Assembly: GCA_002440885.1 (NCBI GenBank) | Contig: DJVY01000026.1 | Location: 1 to 11,120 of the forward strand | Direction: 5' to 3' | Source: Bacteroidales bacterium UBA6244 | GTDB lineage: Bacteria; Bacteroidota; Bacteroidia; Bacteroidales; F082 | DNA length: 11,120 nt | Part shown: in pieces, positions 1 to 7,072 of the stretch | Numbering within the stretch: position 1 is the first letter of the stretch | Layout: each line of letters opens with the position of its first letter | The notes under the pieces: generated by a model | What the model was told of the DNA's origin: nothing | The model's database searches: none | Seen by the model: the letters and a program-made list of their open reading frames with translations, nothing else | Translations under genes and position numbers: made by a program

Positions 1-285
1 TTTTGGCATTTTCATCAAACCAAACGCAAGTGTGCGTTCAGGAGCATGTATGGATGGAATGCTGTCGTAAGTTCCGATCACCGTTTGGGGTTTTGAAAAG
101 GTAAAAGTAAAAATAATTTGAATTTGTATCGCAAAAACCTCCGGGACTTTTTTCGGTTTATACAAGCAGATTTAATTGTTAAGATCAGGCAATACCGCCT
201 ATTGTATTTCCGGCAGTTGGATTATTACTAAACTCAAATCAAGTTTCGCATGTAATCTACAGATATCCCATGCTTTAGCCTGTAC
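1..285. other. Left-edge intergenic region, no supportable gene
   Basis: This stretch lies downstream of the DUF4920 gene. I see no convincing coding region, RNA gene or strong terminator. On the minus strand a frame stays open from about 171 to the window edge and contains two in-frame ATGs at 13-15 and 7-9, reading MKMPK at the very edge. A leftward gene could therefore begin here, but too little is visible to call it. Upstream of that point, around 95-115, the minus strand has two 7-of-8 matches to TAnnTTTG. Two short inverted repeats (CAATA/TATTG at 190-204 and AAACT/AGTTT near 230-246) lack a T-tract and look incidental. Confidence 0.3.
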
Positions 286-744
286 TTACTTCACGATAAC
301 TTGTGAAGCGGCTATGCTGTATTCCGTCACGGGCTCAACGATGGCATTGATTTCTTCTTCTGTTGCCCCTTCGTCGGCGGCTTGTAGTTGAAGTCTTTTC
401 ACGGGCAGTATCACCTTGCTGGCCAGTCCGGTAACCGTGGCTTGTTTTCCGATGGCGTCGCCGGGAACGACAAAAACGTCTTCCGGAAAAGTCACCAACA
501 CCTCGTTGCCGTTGCCCATGTCTAATTCAAGCCAGCAGCCCGACATCTGGCATACATCGGTGATGGTACCTGAAATAATCACTTCAAGCTCTTCTACCAG
601 TTTCATGCTGTCGGCTAATTGCGTGGCGTTGAGTACGATGGCTTGTGATTTTTCGGCGTTATTTATCTTGTTACTTGTTGTTGAAGGACCGCATCCTACT
701 GCAAATACCAGGAGTAGAAGGGAATACAGGGGTAGCTTTTTCAT
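286..744 (-). CDS. DUF4920 domain-containing lipoprotein
   Basis: Small predicted lipoprotein of unknown function, 152 residues. The frame can be extended to a TTG at 759, but the ATG at 742-744 is preferred because it begins a normal lipoprotein signal: MKK, a hydrophobic run, then AVGC with the lipidated cysteine at C18. The mature part resembles DUF4920, a small beta-rich periplasmic domain, with its hallmark cysteine-containing GCW segment (VCQMSGCW, C65 and C70), then VLVTFPEDVFVVPG and a GKQATVTG strand. The two spaced cysteines could bind metal or form a disulfide, but this is inference. It follows the monohaem cytochrome c gene directly, and a terminator lies between them, so expression is probably by readthrough or from a weak promoter. 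The position beside oxidase genes suggests a periplasmic respiratory or metal-related role without proving it. The family call is by motif recall. Confidence 0.75.
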   Translation of the reverse strand: MKKLPLYSLLLLVFAVGCGPSTTSNKINNAEKSQAIVLNATQLADSMKLVEELEVIISGTITDVCQMSGCWLELDMGNGNEVLVTFPEDVFVVPGDAIGKQATVTGLASKVILPVKRLQLQAADEGATEEEINAIVEPVTEYSIAASQVIVK

Positions 745-764
745 GTTGTATAATTTCAATATTT

Positions 765-805
765 AAAAAAAAGTCGTTACTCCAATTTTCGGAGCAACGA
801 CTTTT
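765..805 (-). terminator. Intrinsic terminator after cytochrome c gene
   Basis: Arms at 769-783 and 791-805 form a 15-bp stem with a 7-base loop. Read on the minus strand the stem is complete, with one G-U wobble, and is followed by eight T (765-772). On the plus strand the same position is an A-C mismatch and the downstream T-run is interrupted. The design therefore favours leftward transcription and ends the cytochrome c transcript 22 bases past its stop. The T-tract ends about 20 bases before the ATG of the DUF4920 gene. Confidence 0.88.
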
Positions 806-826
806 GTTATTTTTTTAATGGTGTGG

Positions 827-1246
827 TTATCGTACAATTTTGATGTCTTTAACCTCTTCGAGTGTAATGGTTCCTCCTTTGTTTCCCCAGGCGTTGAGCA
901 CGTAGTTTATCACGTCAACAGCATCCTGATGGGTGTCAACCTGAAAGGGCATGGGTAAGTTATACACAGCACCGTTCACGGTCATGGGTTCATGCGAGCC
1001 GTTAAGTACTTGTCGTACAGCGCGTTTTTTGTCGGCCATCAGGTAATCAGATCCTTTGAGTGGAGGAAACGCATTGGGTATGCCCAGTCCGGTGAGTTGG
1101 TGGCAAGCCACGCATTTGGCTTTGTAGATTTTTGCGCCATTGGGAAATTTGGCATCTGCCGGATCATCGTCGGGCGTCAAAGCGAAACCCTGATTGCCAA
1201 TGGCAGCCATAGCCAGAATCATTAAAAAGATTGCGTATTTTTTCAT
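827..1246 (-). CDS. Periplasmic monohaem class I cytochrome c
   Basis: Small secreted electron carrier of 139 residues. It has an N-terminal signal peptide (about 1-22, MKK followed by a hydrophobic stretch ending near GFA). One covalent haem site CVACH lies at 45-49, followed by a GxGIPNAFPPLKGSDYL segment typical of class I cytochromes c. The likely distal ligand is M99 in LPMPF. The C-terminal helix (about 107-121, DAVDVINYVLNAWGN) is characteristic of the fold. It has its own -7 element and terminator, so it can be expressed independently of the oxidase genes to its right. A donor of electrons to the cbb3 oxidase is the natural inference; some cytochromes of this type instead serve nitrite or nitrous oxide reductases, and no such genes are visible here. 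Confidence 0.9.
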   Translation of the reverse strand: MKKYAIFLMILAMAAIGNQGFALTPDDDPADAKFPNGAKIYKAKCVACHQLTGLGIPNAFPPLKGSDYLMADKKRAVRQVLNGSHEPMTVNGAVYNLPMPFQVDTHQDAVDVINYVLNAWGNKGGTITLEEVKDIKIVR

Positions 1247-1272
1247 CGTTATTCGTTTAATGTTTGAGTTTG

Positions 1273-1280
1273 CAAAGGTA
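1273..1280 (-). promoter_or_regulatory. Bacteroidota -7 element before cytochrome c
   Basis: Minus-strand TACCTTTG matches the Bacteroidota primary sigma -7 consensus TAnnTTTG exactly. It sits 26 bases upstream of the cytochrome c ATG in an 89-base gap, so the leader would be about 20-25 bases. The nearest upstream TTG is about 26 bases away, longer than the usual 19-21, so the -33 element is poor. An activator may be needed, or the match may be chance. Confidence 0.5.
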
Positions 1281-1335
1281 ATAAAAGGATTTATTTAGAT
1301 TTGATCCAATTTAGAAAAATTTCTGTAATATTTCT

Positions 1336-2091
1336 TTACCCTCCGCAGCACCCGGTATGCGTTGACGCACCTGGTTTATCCATCGGTTTCATCATTTTCT
1401 CATGTGGAACAAGCATTTTATCAGCCGGGCTAATGTAAGGGATTCCTAAGGCCATACCTCTCAAAATAAAAATGATGCCCAATATAACGATGAAAACCGA
1501 CAGCACTTTGCTGAAACGCTTCCTGATGTTTTTCCCTATCAGGTTGCCAATTATTGGAATAGCTGCCATTACAGGAATAGTTCCCAGACCAAAGATAATC
1601 ATGTACATAATCCCGTTGAGGGTGTCGTTGGTGTTGATTGCCCCGGCAATGGCCACATATACCAGCCCGCACGGGAGGAGTCCGTTGAGCAAACCAATCA
1701 GGAATAGGGAGGGCAATGAGCTGATGGTAAACAGCTTTCTGAATTGGCCGATTAATTTCCCGGCATAGCCAAAGAAGACTTGTTCATATTTAATTTTACC
1801 TTTGAAGAGGGCAGGAGCGATCACCGACAAAATCATGGCAGCTCCAATCAGTATGGAGGCCCATTTTTGAAGTCCGGCCATTTCAATTCCCTGACCAAGC
1901 AAGCCAAATACCGCGCCAAGCAGGCCGTAGGTGATGATGCGTCCCAGGTTGTAGGTGATGCTACCCAGTAATTTGTAACCGAAATGTCGTTTGCCCAGAG
2001 GCAACGCGATGGCAATAGGGCCGCACATGCCAATACAGTGTAAACTCCCGACCAAACCTGTCAGGAGTGCCATTCCATATAATTCAATCAT
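1336..2091 (-). CDS. TauE/SafE-like (DsbD_2) membrane protein of cbb3 locus
   Basis: Polytopic inner-membrane protein, 251 residues, about six hydrophobic segments. It belongs to the group annotated as sulfite exporter TauE/SafE or cytochrome c biogenesis DsbD_2, recognisable from GSLHCIGMCGPIA (about 16-27) and LLPCGLVY (138-145). Members often sit next to cbb3 genes, where copper or thiol transfer during oxidase assembly is more likely than sulfite export; that role is inferred from context. The conserved H18, C19, M22, C23 and C141 lie in or near the membrane, as expected for a metal or thiol relay. The C-terminal tail (226-251) is rich in Met, His and Cys (M226, H230, M233, M234, M237, H245, C248, C249) and ends GCCGG, a plausible metal-binding tail. 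Its ATG overlaps the fixH stop as ATGA, indicating translational coupling. Confidence 0.85.
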   Translation of the reverse strand: MIELYGMALLTGLVGSLHCIGMCGPIAIALPLGKRHFGYKLLGSITYNLGRIITYGLLGAVFGLLGQGIEMAGLQKWASILIGAAMILSVIAPALFKGKIKYEQVFFGYAGKLIGQFRKLFTISSLPSLFLIGLLNGLLPCGLVYVAIAGAINTNDTLNGIMYMIIFGLGTIPVMAAIPIIGNLIGKNIRKRFSKVLSVFIVILGIIFILRGMALGIPYISPADKMLVPHEKMMKPMDKPGASTHTGCCGG

Positions 2092-2528
2092 TTTATAAAT
2101 AGTATTTTTTCAAAATAGTAACTTTCTCCATCCTTATACCATTGACTTTTAAGGATGTATTTTCCCTTTTTGAACTTGGCAATGGGCAGGAGTAGACTGT
2201 CTTTGTTTACGGTTGCTAAGTCGAAAGACAAGTCGAGTGTGTTGTCAGATGGTCTGAAAAACACTGCCTTTCCGCTGTCAGCATGAATATTAACCATGTC
2301 CAGAATAAGGGTATTATTTTCTTGTCTTAAATCAAAAAATGCTCCGGCTGCACCTGCCCTTTTTACTTCATCGATGCGGTTTTGGTATTCCAGTCCTTTG
2401 GGATAATAGTCGCGTTCAACGAGCATGGCATCGTTTTGAAAGGTGAGAAAGACGAGTGTAAGCATAAAGAGGATGAAGGCCGTGATCCACAACGCCAGTT
2501 TAGTACCCCAATTCCATTTGTATTTCAT
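2088..2528 (-). CDS. fixH: FixH/CcoH cbb3 oxidase assembly protein
   Basis: Single-pass membrane protein needed in characterised bacteria for cbb3 assembly or stability, 146 residues. One transmembrane helix (about 11-30) follows a short, basic and Trp-containing N-terminus. Then comes the family signature LVERDYYPKGLEYQ (36-49), and a periplasmic beta-rich domain. It starts 49 bases after ccoG, without a Shine-Dalgarno, and ends by overlapping the next gene by four bases (ATGA). A 7-of-8 match to the -7 element (minus strand, 2555-2562) lies in the ccoG-fixH gap but is not strong enough to call. Placement between ccoG and a TauE-like gene is the usual Bacteroidota order as I recall it. Confidence 0.88.
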   Translation of the reverse strand: MKYKWNWGTKLALWITAFILFMLTLVFLTFQNDAMLVERDYYPKGLEYQNRIDEVKRAGAAGAFFDLRQENNTLILDMVNIHADSGKAVFFRPSDNTLDLSFDLATVNKDSLLLPIAKFKKGKYILKSQWYKDGESYYFEKILFIK

Positions 2529-2577
2529 GGTATATTTTTTTTGTTAAAACAGCGCAAAGTTGGTTTATTTATTCTGA

Positions 2578-3984
2578 TTAATCCAATGAGGCCGGTCCTA
2601 CAAACGACGTCTGATAAGTCTCAATCAGTGATCCATCCATATATAATCCGAGCGTAACGTTGGTTTGCGAAGAGCTTAAACCGTTTGTCGGAAGCACAAT
2701 CAGGAAAGTGCCTTTGCCCACGCTACCCACTTCAACGGTTTGGTTGCCACCGATATACTGTATCCGGCCGGGGAGTGATTCTACTTTTATTTCGATGTCG
2801 ATGGCTTTGTTGGTTTTGTTCACCAGGTTGTAGTTGTAGATATTGCTCAGACTGTCGGTGCCATATTCCTGGTACATGCTCCCTCTGGAGCGCAGGATGG
2901 TGGCTTCAAAACTCCCTCTGAACGAAAACAGCGAAGCCACGAAAATGAGGAGTAAGAGCAGTACAACGGAGTAAGCGATTGAACGGGTGTTGAAAACAGA
3001 ATGTTTTCCGGTGCTTATACCTTCTTCGGAATCGTATCTGATAAGTCCTTCAGGTTTATTGTGTTTTCGCATCACTGTATCGCAGGCATCCATGCAGGCG
3101 GTGCAGTTAATACATTCCATTTGTGTGCCATTACGAATGTCGATGCCTGTCGGGCAGACGACCACACAGCTGTCGCAAGCCACACAATCACCCTGGTTTT
3201 CAATACCATCACTTTTAATTGGGCCTCTGGGCTCACCACGTTTATAGTCGTAGGCCACAAGGATACTTTTTTTGTCGATGAGCACACTCTGTAGTCGTCC
3301 GTAAGGACAGGCAATAGTACAAACCTGTTCACGGAAAAAGGCGAAGACAAAGTAAAATACACCGGCGAAAAGAAACAAGGCGGCAAAGGAACCGGGTTCG
3401 TTGAGCGGACCGGTAAGCAACAGGAGTTTAACCCTTTCGAAGTCAATGACATAGGATAAAAAGGTAAGAGAAGTAATGATGGCAATCAGGTAGAATAGGC
3501 TATGTTTAAGGGTTTTGCGCCATAATTTGTCCCAGTTCATCGGGCCATTATTTCTACGGCGTTGTGCTCCGGCGTCTCCTTCAATCAGGTACTCAATCCT
3601 TCTGAAAACAAATTCCATAAAGATGGTTTGCGGGCACACCCATCCACAAAAAAGGCGGCCAAATATTACCGTGAAAAGCACAATAAAAACGATTCCTGTA
3701 ATGAGGGAAAGCAGTATCAGATGAAAATCCTGAGGCCAGAACGTCACGCCAAACAAAATAAACTTGCGCTGCATGATGTCGAAGAGCATGATGGGTTCTC
3801 CATTTACCTTGATAAATGGGCCTGCGTAAAAAATGAGCAGCAGGAAAGCCGCCAGCCAGCTTCGTTTGGTGAAATATTTTCCTTTGATTTTTTTTGCATA
3901 AACCCACACACGCTTTCCTCTGGCATCAACAGTTGTCAGCTTGTCGCGAAAATGTTCTTTCTCTCTTTTTGTTTTTTTAGCCAT
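2578..3984 (-). CDS. ccoG: CcoG/FixG cbb3 assembly ferredoxin-like protein
   Basis: Membrane-bound iron-sulfur protein of 468 residues. CcoG of Rhodobacter has been reported to act as a cupric reductase in copper delivery to cbb3 oxidase; transfer to this protein is by homology. There is a basic cytoplasmic N-terminus, helices at about 42-60 and 88-108, then FGRLFCGWVCPQ (C113, C117) of the NapH/FixG type. Further helices lie at about 161-181 and 200-217, then CTIACPYGR (C222, C226). Two 4Fe-4S cysteine sets follow: C267/C270/C273/C277 and C291/C294/C297/C301, the second C-terminated by CD rather than the usual CP. A helix at about 336-354 leads to an Ig-like C-terminal domain. It is the first gene after a strong terminator and has its own -7 element, so it probably heads a separate assembly transcript with fixH and the TauE-like gene. 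Confidence 0.95.
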   Translation of the reverse strand: MAKKTKREKEHFRDKLTTVDARGKRVWVYAKKIKGKYFTKRSWLAAFLLLIFYAGPFIKVNGEPIMLFDIMQRKFILFGVTFWPQDFHLILLSLITGIVFIVLFTVIFGRLFCGWVCPQTIFMEFVFRRIEYLIEGDAGAQRRRNNGPMNWDKLWRKTLKHSLFYLIAIITSLTFLSYVIDFERVKLLLLTGPLNEPGSFAALFLFAGVFYFVFAFFREQVCTIACPYGRLQSVLIDKKSILVAYDYKRGEPRGPIKSDGIENQGDCVACDSCVVVCPTGIDIRNGTQMECINCTACMDACDTVMRKHNKPEGLIRYDSEEGISTGKHSVFNTRSIAYSVVLLLLLIFVASLFSFRGSFEATILRSRGSMYQEYGTDSLSNIYNYNLVNKTNKAIDIEIKVESLPGRIQYIGGNQTVEVGSVGKGTFLIVLPTNGLSSSQTNVTLGLYMDGSLIETYQTSFVGPASLD

Positions 3985-4013
3985 GATTAAATCTTAAAAG
4001 ATGATTTATTTCA

Positions 4014-4021
4014 CAAAGTTA
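4014..4021 (-). promoter_or_regulatory. Bacteroidota -7 element before ccoG
   Basis: Minus-strand TAACTTTG is an exact TAnnTTTG match, 29 bases upstream of the ccoG ATG and just downstream of the ccoP terminator. The only nearby TTG is about 9 bases upstream, too close for a -33 box, and the normal -33 position falls in the terminator arm. It supports a second transcript for ccoG-fixH-tauE-like, but remains a motif match. Confidence 0.5.
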
Positions 4022-4031
4022 TTCTTTTAGC

Positions 4032-4061
4032 AAAAAAGAAGCCGAATTTTTTTCGGCTTCT
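4032..4061 (-). terminator. Intrinsic terminator after ccoP
   Basis: Perfect 10-bp stem: arms AGAAGCCGAA (4037-4046) and TTCGGCTTCT (4052-4061), five-base loop. Read leftward it is followed by six T (4032-4037). On the plus strand the run after the stem is CAAC, so only leftward termination fits. It closes the ccoSNOQP transcript 23 bases beyond the ccoP stop and separates structural genes from ccoG and later assembly genes. Confidence 0.9.
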
Positions 4062-4084
4062 CAACAAAGTATTAAGTTCGCAGT

Positions 4085-4684
4085 CTAGAATTTTTCACCC
4101 TGTGGTGCTTTGGGTGTTGCCGGAGTCGTTCCCACCAGTTTAAGCAGGATATAGCTGGCCACTTCCAGTCGGGCTTCTTCCGAGAGCTGATCTTTATAGG
4201 GAATCATACCTTTCTCAATCACACCGTTGGTGATGATGGTGTACAGGTTTTCAATTTTGTTGCCATGAATCCAGTATTCATCAGTCATGTTAGGCCCAAC
4301 AATACCTCCACCATCTACCAAATGACAGGCGGCGCAAATTTTCACCCAGGTTTCCTGACCTTTGGCCAGCGATACGGGGTCTTCGAGCAGAACGACAGAA
4401 AAATCCGCAGCCGATTTTGCCGGTTGGTTTAGCTTGGCTTCCTCCATAGCTAGTTCATATTCACGGTTTTGAACCAAATCGTCGGCCTGAAAGACCCAAA
4501 GCCTGATCATGTAGGCAATGGCGAACACAATGGTGAGATAAAACAACCATTTCCACCACGGGGGCAGGTCGTTGTCGAGTTCGCGGATGCCATCATAACT
4601 GTGATCTTTTATCAAACGGTCGTTGGTCAGGGTATCAATTTCGTAATCCTCGTCACGGTTTTTATTTATTTGATCTGTTGCCAT
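4085..4684 (-). CDS. ccoP: CcoP, cbb3 oxidase cytochrome c subunit (monohaem)
   Basis: Membrane-anchored cytochrome c subunit passing electrons into the cbb3 core, 199 residues. The N-terminal FixP_N region has the typical HSYDGIRELDNDLPPWW (28-44) leading into a transmembrane helix (about 43-64). A periplasmic linker precedes a single cytochrome c domain: haem site CAACH at 117-121, GGIVGPNMTDEYWIHG after it, and distal ligand M160 in KGMIPY. Well-studied proteobacterial CcoP proteins carry two CxxCH domains and are near 300 residues; only one is here, and the frame is clean, so this is a true monohaem form and not a truncation. It ends in a short polar tail. The gap to ccoQ is 17 bases, with a strong terminator after its TAG stop. 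Confidence 0.93.
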   Translation of the reverse strand: MATDQINKNRDEDYEIDTLTNDRLIKDHSYDGIRELDNDLPPWWKWLFYLTIVFAIAYMIRLWVFQADDLVQNREYELAMEEAKLNQPAKSAADFSVVLLEDPVSLAKGQETWVKICAACHLVDGGGIVGPNMTDEYWIHGNKIENLYTIITNGVIEKGMIPYKDQLSEEARLEVASYILLKLVGTTPATPKAPQGEKF

Positions 4685-4701
4685 AGTTGCTGTGTGTAAA
4701 A

Positions 4702-4905
4702 TTAATTTTTTGATGATTGTTTGTCAGACTGATGGAGATCATTATCATCGAGTGGCAAGTGACTCATTTCTTCAATTTCCTCCTTGCTTGTGCGTAACAC
4801 CAGGTAGGTTACCAGGGTAAAAAACGCGAAAAAGATGATTAGAGAAATGATGGGGTATATTTCAACCCCCGCAATTCTTTCCAGACTATTGATAACTATT
4901 TTCAT
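4702..4905 (-). CDS. ccoQ: CcoQ/FixQ small cbb3 oxidase subunit
   Basis: Tiny single-pass membrane protein, 67 residues, that stabilises the cbb3 complex in species where it has been studied. One hydrophobic helix (about 16-37, YPIISLIIFFAFFTLVTYLV) is followed by an RTSKEEIEEMSHLPLDD cytoplasmic stretch and a polar tail. Sequence is weakly conserved in this family, so the call rests on size, topology, the membrane-proximal charged segment, and its place between ccoNO (21 bases) and ccoP (17 bases). No separate promoter is seen. Confidence 0.85.
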   Translation of the reverse strand: MKIVINSLERIAGVEIYPIISLIIFFAFFTLVTYLVLRTSKEEIEEMSHLPLDDNDLHQSDKQSSKN

Positions 4906-4926
4906 GGTCAGACAAATTTTAGCTTA

Positions 4927-7047
4927 CTATTTTGTGGTATAAATATCAGTTCCAAGTCGTTGCAGATAGGCGATCAAGGCAATAATTTCCTTGTTTTTAT
5001 CTACCTGGATTCCGCTTGCCTGCAATCCGGCTGCAATTTTTTCTGCCTGTGCATTCAGGTCGGCGACAGCCTGATCGGCATATCCTTCGCTGTAGGGCAC
5101 ACCCAGCTTAATCATTGCGTTAATTTTTGCAGGAGTAAGCGAGAGGTCGATTTCGTTCTCAGCCAACCAAGGGTAAGCTGGCATAATCGACTCAGGACTA
5201 ACTTTCTGAGGATTCATCATGTGATTAAAATGCCATGAGTCAGGTTTGTAGTTTGGCAAGGTTTTAACTCCTTCGCGCGCCAGATCCGGTCCTGTTCGTT
5301 TTGACCCGAATTGGAATGGGAAATCGTAAACAGTTTCGCCTGCCTTGGTATACTCACCATAGCGTTCCGTCTCACTTCTGAAGGGACGTATCATCTGTGA
5401 ATGACACAGATAACATCCTTCCTTAATATAGACGTCACGACCTTCCAGCTCGAGGGGAGTGTAGGGTTTAACGGAAGAAATGGTAGGTACATTCGATTTT
5501 ACCAGATACATCGGCACAATTTCGATCAAACCACCAATCAGGATAACTACAAGCGATGCCACCGTAAACTGCAAGGGACGGCCTTCGAGTGCGCGATGCC
5601 ATCCTTCTTTGTGTTTTGGCTTGGCTTTTGCAGGAGCTTCATCACTTTCGTAACGCACCAGACTTCCAGCCATGGCTGTTTTAACCACGTTGTAAACAAA
5701 CAGTAAAGCACCTATAAAATAAAGGCTTCCACCAAAAGCGCGCAAGTGATACATGGGGAGGATCTGGGTAACGGTTTCAAGGAAATTTGGATAAGCTAAA
5801 AATCCTTCTTCTGTAAATTGCTTCCACATCAAAGCCTGGGTAAATCCGGCAAAATAGAGTGGAATTGAGAAGAACAACATGCCCAAGGTGGCGATCCAAA
5901 AATGAACATTGGCCAATTTCACCGAATACAGTTTTGTTTTAAACAAACGGGGAACGAGCCAGTAAATCATACCGAAATTCATCATCGAATTCCATCCCAG
6001 CGTTCCGATGTGTACGTGGGCAATGGTCCAGTCGGTGAAGTGACTCAAAGCATTAACCGATTTGAGCGAAAGCATAGGGCCTTCAAAAGTTGACATACCG
6101 TAGGCCGTTACGGCTACCACCATCATTTTCAAAACGGGATCTTCTCTTACCTTATCCCATGCGCCTCTGAGGGTAAGCAAGCCGTTGATCATACCACCCC
6201 ACGAAGGCGCGATAAGCATTACCGAGAACACCACGCCCAGCGCTTGTGCCCAATCGGGGAGGGCTGAATACAACAAATGGTGAGGACCTGCCCAGATATA
6301 CAGAAAGATCAGCGCCCAGAAGTGAATAATCGACAGCTTATAGGAGTAAATCGGACGGTTGGAAGCCTTTGGCACGAAGTAATACATCATCCCTAAAACC
6401 GGAGTTGTGAGGAAGAAAGCTACCGCGTTGTGGCCATACCACCACTGTACCAACGCATCCTGAATACCTGCGTAAATGGGATAACTCATTGACCATGAGA
6501 CGGGAATAGCCAGGTTGTTGGTAATGTAAAGCACGGCAATAGTTACCCAGGTGGCAATATAAAACCAAATGGAAACATAAATGTGTTTCACCCTGCGTTT
6601 CACCATCGTCATGATCAGGTTCAAACCGAAAACAACCCAGATGAGCACCACCAAAACGTCGATGGGCCAGATTAACTCGGCATATTCCTTGCTTTGGGTA
6701 AGTCCAAAGGGCAGGGTAACAGCGGCCAGAACGATAATTAATTGCCAGCCCCAGAAGTGAATGTTGCCCAACAATTTGCTGTACATGGGCGTTTTCAGCA
6801 GGCGGGGAGTGGAGTAATAAATGGCTGTAAAAATACCATTTCCCACAAAGGCAAAAATGGCGGCATTGGTATGCACAGGCCGTATCCGGCTGAATACCAA
6901 CCACGAGATGTTGCCGCTCATGTTCGGCATAATCAGCTCGAAAGCTGCCGTAAGACCCACCAGCATGCCTACAACGCCCCAAATTACGGTGGCCCATAAA
7001 AACATGTTACTGAGTCGGTTGTCGTAAGTAAATTTCTGTAGCTCCAT
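4927..7047 (-). CDS. ccoNO: CcoNO fusion: cbb3 oxidase catalytic subunit plus cytochrome c
   Basis: Fused subunits I and II of the cbb3 oxidase, 706 residues; reduces O2 to water at low oxygen and conserves energy as a proton gradient. Residues about 1-460 are CcoN, a 12-helix haem-copper core. Low-spin haem b ligand H59 lies in RPVHTNA; CuB ligands are H206 (WWYGHN), H256 and H257 (AGPHH); Y250 aligns with the His-crosslinked tyrosine of cbb3 enzymes; H344 and H346 (TIAHVHIG) are the haem b3/b ligands; E322 is present. A charged linker (466-490) leads to the CcoO anchor helix (about 493-514), haem c site CYLCH at 545-549 and ligand M622 in SIMPAYPWL. Fusion is usual in Bacteroidota; no ligand is missing. 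The gene ends with tandem stops TAG TAA. It starts 25 bases after ccoS. Confidence 0.97.
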   Translation of the reverse strand: MELQKFTYDNRLSNMFLWATVIWGVVGMLVGLTAAFELIMPNMSGNISWLVFSRIRPVHTNAAIFAFVGNGIFTAIYYSTPRLLKTPMYSKLLGNIHFWGWQLIIVLAAVTLPFGLTQSKEYAELIWPIDVLVVLIWVVFGLNLIMTMVKRRVKHIYVSIWFYIATWVTIAVLYITNNLAIPVSWSMSYPIYAGIQDALVQWWYGHNAVAFFLTTPVLGMMYYFVPKASNRPIYSYKLSIIHFWALIFLYIWAGPHHLLYSALPDWAQALGVVFSVMLIAPSWGGMINGLLTLRGAWDKVREDPVLKMMVVAVTAYGMSTFEGPMLSLKSVNALSHFTDWTIAHVHIGTLGWNSMMNFGMIYWLVPRLFKTKLYSVKLANVHFWIATLGMLFFSIPLYFAGFTQALMWKQFTEEGFLAYPNFLETVTQILPMYHLRAFGGSLYFIGALLFVYNVVKTAMAGSLVRYESDEAPAKAKPKHKEGWHRALEGRPLQFTVASLVVILIGGLIEIVPMYLVKSNVPTISSVKPYTPLELEGRDVYIKEGCYLCHSQMIRPFRSETERYGEYTKAGETVYDFPFQFGSKRTGPDLAREGVKTLPNYKPDSWHFNHMMNPQKVSPESIMPAYPWLAENEIDLSLTPAKINAMIKLGVPYSEGYADQAVADLNAQAEKIAAGLQASGIQVDKNKEIIALIAYLQRLGTDIYTTK

Positions 7048-7072
7048 AAGCTTAATAGCGTTAGTTTAATAA

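Noticed and set aside
132..153. AT-flanked GC core (AAAAACC and GGGACTTTTT) as a terminator for the DUF4920 gene
   Set aside because: The arms pair poorly, the stem is short, and it lies about 135 bases beyond the stop; not convincing as a terminator.
286..759. TTG start at 757-759 for the DUF4920 gene
   Set aside because: It adds MKLYN before an otherwise standard lipoprotein signal; the ATG at 742-744 gives a normal MKK start.
416..766. Plus-strand open frame of 116 codons opposite the DUF4920 gene
   Set aside because: It is antisense to a recognised lipoprotein gene and runs through the terminator hairpin; its composition is Ser/Thr/Pro-rich shadow sequence with no domain.
1299..1309. 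TTTGATCCAA as an FNR-type box upstream of cytochrome c
   Set aside because: It lacks the second half-site at the correct spacing (TTGAT-N4-ATCAA); only a short chance palindrome.
6338..6997. Long minus-strand frame (219 codons) inside ccoNO in another register
   Set aside because: It overlaps the catalytic core of CcoN, whose haem and copper ligands are intact; the alternative frame is rich in His, Cys and Arg with no recognisable domain.
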